From contig NZ_CP145886.1 of the NCBI RefSeq assembly GCF_038049935.1, positions 2,674,501 to 2,738,500 on the forward strand: 64,000 nt of DNA, written 5' to 3'. The DNA is from Rossellomorea sp. y25. Its GTDB lineage: Bacteria > Bacillota > Bacilli > Bacillales > Bacillaceae_B. Below, one piece after another: positions 1-8,080 of the stretch (its first letter is position 1; the number at the start of each line of letters is the position of its first letter). The notes below the pieces were generated by a model. The model saw nothing but the letters and a program-made list of their open reading frames with translations, made no database searches and was not told where the DNA came from. Both the position numbers and the translations under genes were made by a program.

Positions 1-1427
1 TATATCCCTTGGAATTCTTTCGGTAATGTTGATTGTAATTCTTTTAATTTCTCACCATTCATAATGTTTTGAGGATCCTGAAGCTGCTTCAGTACTCCTG
101 ATGTTTCAGGATTCGTAAGTAGAGGTGAGTCTTTCACATCTGACATTTTCTCATTCATTTTTGAAGACATGGAAGTATTCATCACGGTACCCATGATGGC
201 TACACCAATCGTACCTCCGATTTGTCTGAATAATTGAGTGGCAGCGGTAGCCACACCAAGGAACTTATGCTGAACAGCGTTTTGAACGGTTAAAGTGAAA
301 ACCGGGAAGCTCAGCCCAAGACCTGTTCCTACTATAATAATATTGATTAGAGCCGTTGTATTGGTTGTGTTCGTATCCATAAAGGATAAAAGTATCATTC
401 CTGCACTCATTACGAACAAACCGATTAGGGCTAGAAATTTATATCTGCCTGTCTTCGTGATGATCTGTCCACCAACTGTACTCGCGATCACCATACTTAA
501 TGTCATCGGCATCATCACCAAGCCCGACTTAGTGGCAGATGTCCCCATGACCCCTTGAATAAAGAACGGCATATACATGATGGCTCCAAACATTCCTGCT
601 CCCAGGATAAATCCAATGATATTTGATAATGTGAAAATTTTATTTTTGAACAATTGAAGTGGAAGTACAGGATTGCTTGCTCTCTTTTCCGTAATGATAA
701 ATAAGACAAAAGATACCACCGTTGCTGACAGTAAACCTATAATCGGAAGGGAAACCCACTCATAATCATTTCCACCCCACGTAAAGGCCAATAATAATGG
801 AATAATCGTCAGAGTAAGCATAATGGAACCTAAGTAGTCCACTTTCAATCCTCTATTTGGTTTCTGTGAAGGGAACATTTTATAAATCATTCCAAAGGCA
901 ATGAAACCAACAGGAAGGAACACCCAGAATACCCAGTGCCAGTCTGCATTATCAACAATCCAGCCACCTAATGTAGGACCGAACACACTTGCCAGACCAA
1001 ATACACTGCTCATTAATCCCTGCCATTTCCCTCGTTCCCTTGGAGAGAATAAGTCCCCGACGGCCGTAAACGCAGTAGACATGATCATACCCGCTCCAAA
1101 ACCTTGAATTCCTCTGAAAATGATTAATTGAAGGATTGATGATGAAAGTCCATTCAAGAATGAACCAATCATAAACACACCAATACCTAGTAGGATGAAT
1201 GGCTTTCTTCCATACATATCAGATAATTTTCCTACTAAGATGGCCGTTACCGAACTGGTTAACATAAAGATTGTAAAAACCCAGCTATAGTAGTCAAGCC
1301 CACCAATCTCAGAAATGATTCTTGGTAATGCGGTCCCCACTATCGTTTGATTCAATGCCGCAAATAACATGGCTGACATGATGGCTATCATGATCATTAC
1401 TTTTTTTCGATGTTCTAAGTGCTCCAT
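1..1427 (-). CDS. MDR-type MFS drug:H+ antiporter (DHA2/EmrB-QacA family), C-terminus cut off
   Basis: Integral membrane exporter of the 14-helix DHA2 drug:proton antiporter family; it probably expels hydrophobic or cationic toxic compounds. The reading frame stays open to the window edge, so about 475 N-terminal residues are visible and the end is missing. The N-terminus carries NQTIVGTALPRI, typical motif A GKLSDMYGRKPF between helices 2 and 3, and a motif C-like GPTLGGWIVD near helix 5. The ATG at 1427 follows AAGGGAGA. A perfect palindrome lies 41 bp upstream and a MarR gene ends 115 bp upstream in the same direction, so local MarR control is likely. The substrate cannot be told from sequence. 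Confidence 0.93.
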   Translation of the reverse strand, partial: MEHLEHRKKVMIMIAIMSAMLFAALNQTIVGTALPRIISEIGGLDYYSWVFTIFMLTSSVTAILVGKLSDMYGRKPFILLGIGVFMIGSFLNGLSSSILQLIIFRGIQGFGAGMIMSTAFTAVGDLFSPRERGKWQGLMSSVFGLASVFGPTLGGWIVDNADWHWVFWVFLPVGFIAFGMIYKMFPSQKPNRGLKVDYLGSIMLTLTIIPLLLAFTWGGNDYEWVSLPIIGLLSATVVSFVLFIITEKRASNPVLPLQLFKNKIFTLSNIIGFILGAGMFGAIMYMPFFIQGVMGTSATKSGLVMMPMTLSMVIASTVGGQIITKTGRYKFLALIGLFVMSAGMILLSFMDTNTTNTTALINIIIVGTGLGLSFPVFTLTVQNAVQHKFLGVATAATQLFRQIGGTIGVAIMGTVMNTSMSSKMNEKMSDVKDSPLLTNPETSGVLKQLQDPQNIMNGEKLKELQSTLPKEFQGI

Positions 1428-1467
1428 TTTTAAGTCTCCCTTAATATTTATGATAAGAATAATTCAC

Positions 1468-1479
1468 TTACTTAAGTAA
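1468..1479. promoter_or_regulatory. Candidate MarR operator upstream of the MFS gene
   Basis: TTACTTAAGTAA is a perfect 12-bp palindrome in the short gap between the MarR gene and the exporter start. It shares an ACTTA/TAAGT core with the second palindrome at 2001-2019, as expected if one dimeric MarR protein binds both. Regulation is inferred; only the symmetry is seen. Confidence 0.55.
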
Positions 1480-1492
1480 TTAAGCATAATAG

Positions 1493-1520
1493 AAGGGATG
1501 ACCCATTCCGGTCAACCCTT
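1493..1520 (-). terminator. Weak hairpin after marR
   Basis: AAGGGATGACC pairs with GGTCAACCCTT around a 6-nt loop just downstream of the MarR stop codon. The T-run on the minus strand is poor, so termination may be partial and allow some read-through into the exporter. Confidence 0.45.
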
Positions 1521-1541
1521 GCTCCCTCATGCTTACACTTA

Positions 1542-1964
1542 TTACTTGCGATTCGATGCTAATAGCTTTTCAAACAGTTCAATCAGGTGGTTAATCTCTT
1601 CTTTATCAAATTTCACAAATAGTTCCTGAAAGTATTGAGTCTTTTTTTCTTCACATTTAGCCAGCATATCAACGCCCTGAGGTGTCAGAGCTAACTCTAC
1701 TACTCTACGATCTTCGTTAGACCGCATTCTTGTGATATAGCCTTTTTCTACTAATGTATCCGTAATGGAAGTGATGTGACTTGCCGATACTTCCATACGT
1801 TTGGATATTTCCGAGGATTTCAATGCCCCATTCTCGCTAATGAGCTGAAGTACCCGAAATTCTCCATTGGAAATGAACTCACCAAAGATGGTTCGAATAT
1901 CTGATTTCATCATTCTAAAAACGGATCGGAATAATCCCTCTAACTCGTACATTTCTTTTCCCAC
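1542..1964 (-). CDS. MarR-family transcriptional regulator
   Basis: Winged-helix regulator of 140 residues, the usual MarR length. An N-terminal dimerisation helix is followed by a winged helix with ISKRMEVSASHITSITDTL as recognition helix region and the wing EDRRVVELALTPQG, which is the classic MarR signature D-R-R. The GTG start at 1964 sits nine bases after AAAGG; starting at the later ATG would leave a poor Shine-Dalgarno. It precedes an MFS exporter in the same orientation and is flanked by two palindromes (1468-1479 and 2001-2019), one of them over its own promoter start region. It is therefore probably an autoregulated repressor of the exporter; the ligand is unknown. Confidence 0.93.
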   Translation of the reverse strand: MGKEMYELEGLFRSVFRMMKSDIRTIFGEFISNGEFRVLQLISENGALKSSEISKRMEVSASHITSITDTLVEKGYITRMRSNEDRRVVELALTPQGVDMLAKCEEKKTQYFQELFVKFDKEEINHLIELFEKLLASNRK

Positions 1965-2000
1965 TAAAATCGACCTTTCTCACTTCTTGCACTAAATAAA

Positions 2001-2019
2001 TAGTTCACTAAGTTAACTA
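2001..2019. promoter_or_regulatory. Candidate MarR autoregulatory operator
   Basis: TAGTTCACTAAGTTAACTA is a 19-bp imperfect palindrome (16 of 19 positions symmetric). It lies immediately downstream of the -10 box of the proposed marR promoter, covering the expected transcription start, a position typical for repression. It resembles the palindrome at 1468-1479. Confidence 0.6.
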
Positions 2020-2023
2020 TTAT

Positions 2024-2052
2024 AGTTTAAACATTTTCTTCTAATCTGTCAA
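2024..2052 (-). promoter_or_regulatory. Predicted sigma-A promoter of marR
   Basis: TTGACA (2047-2052) and TAAACT (2024-2029) are separated by 17 bp on the minus strand. The -35 box is perfect and the -10 matches four of six. The box sits at the stop codon of the upstream DUF2085 gene, so marR has its own promoter. Confidence 0.6.
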
Positions 2053-2055
2053 TGG

Positions 2056-2418
2056 TTATGAACCAGTCAAGATCATGACGGTTCTGACTCCCATCTTGGA
2101 GAATAAAATGATACTGATCGATAGTCCGATCCCACATAGGAGACCGGTCAGCAACCGTAACGGATTCGTACTGGTTCTCCAGTTCCACTTCTGGGTGTAT
2201 CCATCTGCCAGTAGGGGGAAGATGAGCATCCCCACATAAAGCAAATGAACGAATGTTACCAAAGGGAAATACAACCAAACGAACGGGATCCCGATTAGGA
2301 TTCCCAAGAGAATTCCCATACAGCGAAAGCATAAGGGAAATTGCTTCCCCCTGACGACGAGTGAGCGTTCTCGTATTCTGTGACAGGGCATAAAGGATAA
2401 TGTAAGGATGGCTTTCAC
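2056..2418 (-). CDS. DUF2085 domain membrane protein
   Basis: A 120-residue membrane protein with the N-terminal DUF2085 pattern: FMPCHRIRERSL followed by PLCFRCMG, i.e. C-H-R...C-x2-C residues that may bind metal, then three hydrophobic segments. The biochemical role of the family is unknown. It starts at GTG 2418; its Shine-Dalgarno AGGAGGGG overlaps the stop codon of the upstream Cys-rich gene, so translation is probably coupled. A larger open frame across this region is a shadow with no family features. Confidence 0.8.
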   Translation of the reverse strand: MKAILTLSFMPCHRIRERSLVVRGKQFPLCFRCMGILLGILIGIPFVWLYFPLVTFVHLLYVGMLIFPLLADGYTQKWNWRTSTNPLRLLTGLLCGIGLSISIILFSKMGVRTVMILTGS

Positions 2419-2430
2419 TTCCTTCCCCTC

Positions 2431-2727
2431 CTATGGACTGCAGTCCGGTGTGCAATCACAGTCCGGTGAATCACAATCAAATTTCTTTCCTAAGCGTGGA
2501 GAAGGAATGCAGTCAGGGGAATAAATTGCACAGTCCCAACAGTCATAAGCTCTATCCCTTTTATGTTTTTTCCGCTGATAGTACACGATCGTTGTTATAA
2601 ACATAATCACACTGAACCCAATTAATCCAATAAAGATAACGAATTGCAGTTTCGTTTCATACATGCTTAAACCATACATTCCACTGATAAATAAGATTAG
2701 TTCTATACTAAACAATAGAAACACCAT
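2431..2727 (-). CDS. Small membrane protein with Cys-rich tail
   Basis: A 98-residue protein I do not recognise. It has two hydrophobic helices (about residues 1-25 and 28-50), a basic stretch YYQRKKHKRDR, and a tail carrying eight cysteines, mostly as Asp-Cys: CWDC, PDC, FDC, then SPDCDCTPDC. Such a tail suggests metal binding or disulfide formation, and the basic stretch after the second helix suggests the tail faces the cytoplasm. It ends 12 bp before the DUF2085 gene, which also has paired cysteines, and begins 24 bp after a COG0523 metallochaperone GTPase, so a three-gene metal-related operon is plausible but inferred. Confidence 0.72.
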   Translation of the reverse strand: MVFLLFSIELILFISGMYGLSMYETKLQFVIFIGLIGFSVIMFITTIVYYQRKKHKRDRAYDCWDCAIYSPDCIPSPRLGKKFDCDSPDCDCTPDCSP

Positions 2728-2750
2728 ATAACGTTTCTCCTCACCTTAGG

Positions 2751-3671
2751 TTATTCCGTTATGTCTATCTCCTGCAAAGAACGTATTATTTCTGATTTAT
2801 GTAAGTTTTCTCCAATTATGACAAAATTGGTTGGGTACTTCATATCTCCAGGCATGAACAGCGGCATGCCATATGAATATTGAAACAAGGTTGGATTTTT
2901 GCGTCCCTGTAATGGAACATAACCCTTCATTCTGTAAATGCCATCAGGTTGGTTTTTCACCCATTCCTCAAATGCTTCTCCTCTCACTGTTCCATCAAAG
3001 GAATATACGATCGCTTGTAAGGATAAATGTTCACCGATGGATGCTTTCTCATAGGAACCGCTCCTGTGATCAGCTTTCAAAGTGAATAAATCTTTCATCG
3101 ACACCTTTGAATAGTTCGTTAAATATACCTTAGCATTGGGGTTAATTTGCTGAAGGTCATATGAGAATGTCCCTTGCTCCATTTCTGAAAGCAAATCCGT
3201 TTTATTCGCGACAATATATTGAGCATGACGAATCTGTTCTCTCATCAGATGTAAAACAGCTGGACTAAATTCATCCCTGTTTCTCCACTGTAAACCATCC
3301 ACCACAGTAACAATCCCTCTAAATTCGAATTGATCGGCAAACAGAGGAGAAAGGATGGAATCGACCACCTCAACAGGATGTGCTGCTCCTGTCGTTTCTA
3401 TCACTAATACATCGAAATCCTCGTTCATTAACAATTCCTGAAGCTGAGACTCCAGCTTTTCTGAAATGGTGCAGCAAATACATCCATCAAGCAACTCTCT
3501 TAAAGCCGTATCTTTTTCAACTTCATCACTATCAATGGAGACACTTCCCAGTTCATTCATTAAGACAGCCGGTTTTTTATTTTGATCCTTTAAGGACTCC
3601 AGCAATCCTTTTAGTAACGTCGTTTTTCCACTTCCAAGAAATCCGGATAGTATATAAACATCTTTCTTCAT
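2751..3671 (-). CDS. CobW/P47K (COG0523) metallochaperone GTPase
   Basis: GTPase of the COG0523 family, cytosolic, which hands zinc or another metal to target proteins. The 306 residues show the P-loop GFLGSGKTTLL near residue 10, the family's metal-binding GCICC motif near residue 65, the switch ETTGAAHP and the G4 motif NKTD, followed by a C-terminal CobW_C-type domain. It is shorter than B. subtilis ZagA (YciC) and lacks a His-rich tail, closer to the YjiA type. ATG at 3671 follows GAGGAAG. I see no Zur-box-like palindrome upstream. It is the first gene of the apparent operon with the Cys-rich and DUF2085 genes. Confidence 0.88.
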   Translation of the reverse strand: MKKDVYILSGFLGSGKTTLLKGLLESLKDQNKKPAVLMNELGSVSIDSDEVEKDTALRELLDGCICCTISEKLESQLQELLMNEDFDVLVIETTGAAHPVEVVDSILSPLFADQFEFRGIVTVVDGLQWRNRDEFSPAVLHLMREQIRHAQYIVANKTDLLSEMEQGTFSYDLQQINPNAKVYLTNYSKVSMKDLFTLKADHRSGSYEKASIGEHLSLQAIVYSFDGTVRGEAFEEWVKNQPDGIYRMKGYVPLQGRKNPTLFQYSYGMPLFMPGDMKYPTNFVIIGENLHKSEIIRSLQEIDITE

Positions 3672-3958
3672 TTAATCTTCCTCTCTATAGATCCTATACA
3701 TATTCTATTAGAAAGTGCTTATGAACACAACGAACCAAAGCATCCACACCAACTATTTATGTAAAAGGGAGAATAGAGGATGAAGATTCTTTAGTAAAAA
3801 AGCGATTTCTTATTTTTACACGCATAGAATGAATAGACAGGAACCGCGACACTAAAGGATTATCTCTGGATGTCCCTTGTATCTTGTAGCTTTCAATAAT
3901 AGCTGCTTCATTGCAGCCGAAATTATAAACAGTTAAAACTTTAAAGGTGGGGTTGTCA

Positions 3959-4684
3959 TTGTACTACGAGAAGATTGTTCCGCTTAAACTTAGGGACTTT
4001 TTGAAGAATCCTTCTCATGAAACGTTGAAGGATCTGTTACTTCATAATACGGGCGAAACAGATTACGTTGATTTCAAATCAGATTGGATTGAATTCACAA
4101 AAATGGCGAAGCATATCCTCGCTATCTCCAATACGGGAGGCGGATGCATAATTGTAGGAGTGATGCAATATGATGATGGATCGTTAGAATTAAAGGGATT
4201 GACGGATGAGGAATTTTTAGATAAAGCAGATGTTGATAATAAACTGCAGCATCTGCTTCCTAAATATTTACGATACAGGACGGAGGATTTCATTTTCTCT
4301 AAAGGTATCCATCCATTGTTGGACTTAAAACGATTTCAGGTTCTTATCATTGATTATGATCCGCGTTATGTTCCCTATACTTCTATTGTGACCAGAGGTG
4401 AATTAAGGTATGGGGCCATATATGCGAGACAAGGGACGAAGACAATTGAAGCTACACACGAAAAGTTGGTGGACGTGATTCTTCGCAAAGTCCAGTCCGG
4501 TGGATCTGATAGTGATGAGCGTACATTAAAAGAGCATCTGGAACATCTTAAAATCCTGCATCTGGAACATAATCAAACTGAGGATTTGAAGTTCAAAAAA
4601 TATCTACACGATTTAATTGTAAGAAAAATGAAAAAGATAGAAACCTTTCTTGACCTGGATTCTTCTGAGTTTCATTCTTGGTAA
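3959..4684 (+). CDS. AlbA_2 (Schlafen-like) domain protein
   Basis: Protein of about 241 residues with an N-terminal AlbA_2 domain: ETDYVDFKSDW, then KHILAISNTGGGCIIVGV, the hallmark of these putative nucleic-acid-binding or ATP-binding modules. A middle section ends in YARQGTKTIEA, as in the rest of the family, and the C-terminus is charged and helical. Function is unknown; family members occur next to helicases, regulators and defence genes, but nothing here suggests a defence island. I prefer the TTG at 3959, eight bases after AAGGTGG; GTG 3947 lies inside that Shine-Dalgarno. It ends 1 bp from the convergent LCP gene. Confidence 0.78.
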   Translation: MYYEKIVPLKLRDFLKNPSHETLKDLLLHNTGETDYVDFKSDWIEFTKMAKHILAISNTGGGCIIVGVMQYDDGSLELKGLTDEEFLDKADVDNKLQHLLPKYLRYRTEDFIFSKGIHPLLDLKRFQVLIIDYDPRYVPYTSIVTRGELRYGAIYARQGTKTIEATHEKLVDVILRKVQSGGSDSDERTLKEHLEHLKILHLEHNQTEDLKFKKYLHDLIVRKMKKIETFLDLDSSEFHSW

Positions 4685-4685
4685 A

Positions 4686-5621
4686 TCACTCAACTGTATT
4701 TAGAAAATCCCTGATAGCTTCTTGATTCTTTTGTTCGTCCATATCTAAAACCAGTCCTGCATTTACAGTCGAAAGGTCAGTAAAACTTCCTTCTACCGGT
4801 ACACGAAGTGTGTCCACACGATTCACGGGTTTCAGCATTAATGACATACCATACTTTATCACTTCACTAATAGGCGTAGAGGTTTCTACGTTTTTTAAAC
4901 CTTCTCTCATTAGGGAAACAACGGTTGTAATTCCTTCTCCGGACTGCATTTGCTCCATAAGACTTTTTTCTGCCAAAGCCATGATTTCCTGCTGCCGCTC
5001 CACTCGTCCAAAATCGCTTTTTATGTCTCCCCTAAACCTCACATATTGTAAGATTTCTTCTCCTTTTAATACTTGCTTCCCGGGATCCTTCGCCCATTTC
5101 CAATACTTGATCATCGGTTCTGACACTGTAACCCCGACCCCTTCTGGAAAAACGAGATCCATCATGTTTATGAAATCATTAAAATTCACTTTCACGGAAT
5201 GGTGAATATCTATGTTGAAATTATTTTTTATCGTTTCGGCCAGGAGCTCTTCTCCCCCCCACGTATACGCATGATTAATTTTGCTCTTTTCAAATCCAGG
5301 GATGTTTACGAATGTATCCCTCATGATGGAAACAATCTTAATGGATGTCGATTGTGGCGTATATTGAGCAACCATTAAAACATCTGCACGGGCAGGTTCG
5401 TTTTTTCGTTGATCTGAACCGATTAGAAGGACATTAACAGGAGATTTTTTTTCCTGAAGGACTAAAGGAAAAATCGATTCATTATTTTCATCTAAGAAAC
5501 GCTTTTGCGATTGAACTTCTTCTTTTGGTACCGGTTGTTCGCTCCCACCCCAGAAAGGCGAACAACTTACAACAATGAATACAGAAAATAATAGAGCCAA
5601 TAGTAATGCTGTTTTTTTCAT
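4686..5621 (-). CDS. LytR-CpsA-Psr (LCP) family protein, lipoprotein form
   Basis: Extracytoplasmic LCP phosphotransferase, a family that attaches teichoic acid or other glycopolymers to peptidoglycan. The core is clear: VNVLLIGSDQR, RADVLMVAQY, SIMRDTFVNIPG, KINHAYTWGG, and FRGDIKSDFGRVERQQEI, which supply the Asp and Arg residues that bind the polyprenyl pyrophosphate. Length 311 is normal. Unusually, the N-terminus ends in VVSCSPFWGG, a lipobox, so it is probably a lipid-anchored lipoprotein and not the usual single-helix anchored form. ATG 5621 follows GAGGTGA. It converges with the AlbA_2 gene. Confidence 0.9.
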   Translation of the reverse strand: MKKTALLLALLFSVFIVVSCSPFWGGSEQPVPKEEVQSQKRFLDENNESIFPLVLQEKKSPVNVLLIGSDQRKNEPARADVLMVAQYTPQSTSIKIVSIMRDTFVNIPGFEKSKINHAYTWGGEELLAETIKNNFNIDIHHSVKVNFNDFINMMDLVFPEGVGVTVSEPMIKYWKWAKDPGKQVLKGEEILQYVRFRGDIKSDFGRVERQQEIMALAEKSLMEQMQSGEGITTVVSLMREGLKNVETSTPISEVIKYGMSLMLKPVNRVDTLRVPVEGSFTDLSTVNAGLVLDMDEQKNQEAIRDFLNTVE

Positions 5622-5693
5622 AAGATCACCTCATATATACTCTCATTGTTGGTACATCTCATATATTCTATACGAGTAAGAAGAAACCAATAG

Positions 5694-5730
5694 CCAAAAA
5701 AAGATCTCAGGTGCTTTCACCTGAGATCTT
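5694..5730 (-). terminator. Terminator of ctp gene
   Basis: A perfect 13-bp stem, AAGATCTCAGGTG paired with CACCTGAGATCTT, has a 4-nt loop and, on the minus strand, a T-run. It lies 5 bp after the protease stop codon. Confidence 0.93.
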
Positions 5731-5734
5731 CTAC

Positions 5735-7207
5735 TTAATTATTTTTGTTTAATTCTTCAATCGCTCTTTTCACTTGCGGATCGTTTTCTTTTAGTTTATC
5801 TCGGAGATTGGACATAAGCTTAACCGTCGTCTCAGCATTTAACGTTCCAGTTACCTCTAGTTCATTCTTTTCCTGGAACTGCTTAACCGCTTTTGTTGTG
5901 TCCTCATCGTAATATCCATCAACGTTTCCTGGATTCAGGTCGAGAGCATTGAGCATTTGCTCTGCTGTTTTTACCTGATCCGATAAGTCTGATTCTTTAA
6001 GTTCTTTATCCGGATTGATATATGGAAGCTGTGCATAATCTGGCATTTTCGCTTCAATATCAGGTGTGATTCCTTTTTCATGTATCCAATTGCCATCAGG
6101 TGTTAACCACTTAGCCGTTGTGAATTTCATGTTAGAACCATCTTTAAAGGTTTCGGCTGTTTGAACCGTTCCCTTACCAAAGGTTTTTGTTCCAACAAGA
6201 GGAATATCGTTTGACTCACTTACAGCGGCTGCTAAGATTTCTGCAGCACTTGCGCTTCCTCCATCAACGAGAACGGCTGTTGGCACGCCTATTTTCTGCC
6301 CGGATTCGGAAACATACTTTTCCACTTTCCCGTTGCTGTCTTCTACTTGGAATAGAACTTCGCCTTCCGGTACAAACAAGTTAGAGATTTTCACAGCTTG
6401 ATCCAGTAATCCACCTGGATTCTGTCTTAAATCAAGAACAAGTTTTTTCATGCCTTTATCGTTCATCTCATTTAATGCTTCAGTTAATTCTTTATACGTA
6501 TTCTCTGAAAAGCTCGTAATTTGGATTTCAGCTACACCATTTTCTTTCATTTCTGCATAAACGGTTTCAATTGGAATCTCATCTCTGGTGATGGTAACTT
6601 GCATTGGCTTATCCTGCCCTGGTCGCTGAATGGTAAGTGTAACCTTTGTCCCTTTTTCTCCACGAATGAGGAGAACCGCATCGGTTACAGACATTCCTTG
6701 AATACTTTTGTCATCCACTTTAGTGATTGTATCATTCGGTTGCAAACCAGCTTTCTCTGCCGGTGAACCTTTTATTGGAGAAACGATGGATATATATCCT
6801 TCTTTCTCCTGTATTTCTGCACCAATCCCCTCAAATGAAGAGGAGATGCTTTCCTGGAACTTTTCTGCTTCTTCGACATTCATATAATCAGAATAAGGAT
6901 CACCGACGCTATCAAGCATTCCATTAATAGCACCATTTACTAAAGTGTCCTGATCAAGATCTTTATAATAATTCTCATTTAACTTATCATAGGCTTCATA
7001 AAGTTTTTGAAATTCTGAACGTTCTGTAACCCCTACATTGACCGCTTTTTCATCTCCGAATGCCAGTGCAAATGTTGTAATTCCTGCCGTTGCAAATACA
7101 AGGAAGAACAGGAGCATAACAAATTTAAACTTCTTAATTTTTATAAAATTTGAATGGGTTTCTTGTTGTGACTGATCCGTCTTATCTTGTTCCAAAGCTT
7201 CCACCAC
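5735..7207 (-). CDS. ctpA: Carboxy-terminal processing serine protease (S41, CtpA/CtpB type)
   Basis: Secreted, membrane-anchored C-terminal processing peptidase of 490 residues. Order: cytoplasmic N-terminus, one TM helix (about residues 28-50), a PDZ domain (YISIVSPIKGSPAEKAG), the S41 protease domain and a C-terminal peptidoglycan-binding domain (GNVDGYYDEDTTKAVKQF). Catalytic Ser is in DGGSASAAEIL and the catalytic Lys in TKTFGKGTVQ. In B. subtilis such enzymes include CtpB, which activates pro-sigma-K processing, and CtpA; position near yodJ-deoD favours ctpA, but the sequence alone does not decide. The start is uncertain: GTG 7207 and 7204 both have weak Shine-Dalgarno sequences. Confidence 0.92.
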   Translation of the reverse strand: MVEALEQDKTDQSQQETHSNFIKIKKFKFVMLLFFLVFATAGITTFALAFGDEKAVNVGVTERSEFQKLYEAYDKLNENYYKDLDQDTLVNGAINGMLDSVGDPYSDYMNVEEAEKFQESISSSFEGIGAEIQEKEGYISIVSPIKGSPAEKAGLQPNDTITKVDDKSIQGMSVTDAVLLIRGEKGTKVTLTIQRPGQDKPMQVTITRDEIPIETVYAEMKENGVAEIQITSFSENTYKELTEALNEMNDKGMKKLVLDLRQNPGGLLDQAVKISNLFVPEGEVLFQVEDSNGKVEKYVSESGQKIGVPTAVLVDGGSASAAEILAAAVSESNDIPLVGTKTFGKGTVQTAETFKDGSNMKFTTAKWLTPDGNWIHEKGITPDIEAKMPDYAQLPYINPDKELKESDLSDQVKTAEQMLNALDLNPGNVDGYYDEDTTKAVKQFQEKNELEVTGTLNAETTVKLMSNLRDKLKENDPQVKRAIEELNKNN

Positions 7208-7314
7208 TTTCGTTGCTATGTATCTTGTGTGAATTTATCGTCTACAATATCATGAAACATCTATCTTTAGCAATCATAAGCTCATAACTTCTTTATTCTA
7301 TCAGCTTTTTAATA

Positions 7315-7911
7315 TTAACGAAAGGAAAATCCATTGTCATGATTATGATGTGTCAAAATCGTTGTAAAAAAACCTACTGTACTGACAGCAAATAAAGAAT
7401 ATAAGAAAGACTCCATACCGATGATCGGCCAGCCAACTACCAGCACTATGCTATCAAAGACAAAGATTAATTTCCCCACATTAAAGTGGAAGTTTTTTCC
7501 GATCAATTGAGCTAGTAAGTCGGAACCGCCTGTTGCAGAGTTTCCTTTTAGCATTAGTCCGATTCCGATTCCAACGAAGGTCCCACCTAAAAAGGCGCTC
7601 ATAAGGGGAGGCAAAGTGAAAATATTTTTCCATTGATAAAAAAAGTCTATCATTAATGAGGATAACCAGAGGCCATGGATACTATTATAGAAAAGCTTTC
7701 TGTCCACGAAAAAAGCCAGCATATATAATGGAACACTCAAAAGGATGATCGTAAGTCCCGGCTTAAAACCAAACCAATAATGGGCAATTAGTCCAACCCC
7801 AATCATTCCCCCATCCAGGAAATGGTGAGGCACGAAAAAAAGATCAATTCCGATCCCTACAAACACACTTCCTATAATAATAATGCTAAAAGTTCTCAAC
7901 ATCCGTTTCAC
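7315..7911 (-). CDS. YitT family membrane protein (short form)
   Basis: Integral membrane protein of 198 residues from the YitT/DUF161 family, with the repeated glycine-rich signatures DGGMIGVGLIAHYWFGFKPG and GNSATGGSDLLAQLIG. Five to six hydrophobic helices are apparent. Most YitT proteins are near 280 residues and end in a cytosolic DUF2179 domain; here the protein stops after the membrane part, as in the shorter YczE/YyaS-like members. Function of the family is not established. The ATG at 7911 is preceded by GAGGTGAGCGGGTGAAACGG; GTG at this site is likely the real initiator. Confidence 0.85.
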   Translation of the reverse strand: MKRMLRTFSIIIIGSVFVGIGIDLFFVPHHFLDGGMIGVGLIAHYWFGFKPGLTIILLSVPLYMLAFFVDRKLFYNSIHGLWLSSLMIDFFYQWKNIFTLPPLMSAFLGGTFVGIGIGLMLKGNSATGGSDLLAQLIGKNFHFNVGKLIFVFDSIVLVVGWPIIGMESFLYSLFAVSTVGFFTTILTHHNHDNGFSFR

Positions 7912-8041
7912 CCGCTCACCTCAAATTGGACAGCCCCTATTATTGTTGTATGTAAGAAAGTGAGAAAACAGAACAAAAGCGGAGAGGGGGTGGGCAGCGG
8001 CGAGTTTCCTTAAAGGCAATATTACATATGACAAACACCAA

Positions 8042-8072
8042 AAGGGTCAGAAACCCAAAGCTCCTGACCCTT
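8042..8072 (-). terminator. Terminator after the carboxypeptidase gene
   Basis: AAGGGTCAG (8042-8050) pairs with CTGACCCTT (8064-8072); on the minus strand the stem is followed by TTTTGG. It lies 8 bp past the stop codon. Confidence 0.85.
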
Positions 8073-8080
8073 CAAAATCA

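Noticed and set aside
2027..2455. 142-codon minus-strand frame over the DUF2085 gene
   Set aside because: Different frame of a real gene; no family features or ribosome site.
3719..3785. 20-codon plus-strand frame upstream of the AlbA_2 gene
   Set aside because: No usable Shine-Dalgarno and no recognisable features.
7975..8015. GC-rich AAAAGCGGAGAGGGGGTGGG stretch
   Set aside because: May be a heavily decayed copy of the GCGGAG-type repeat, but too little is left to call it.
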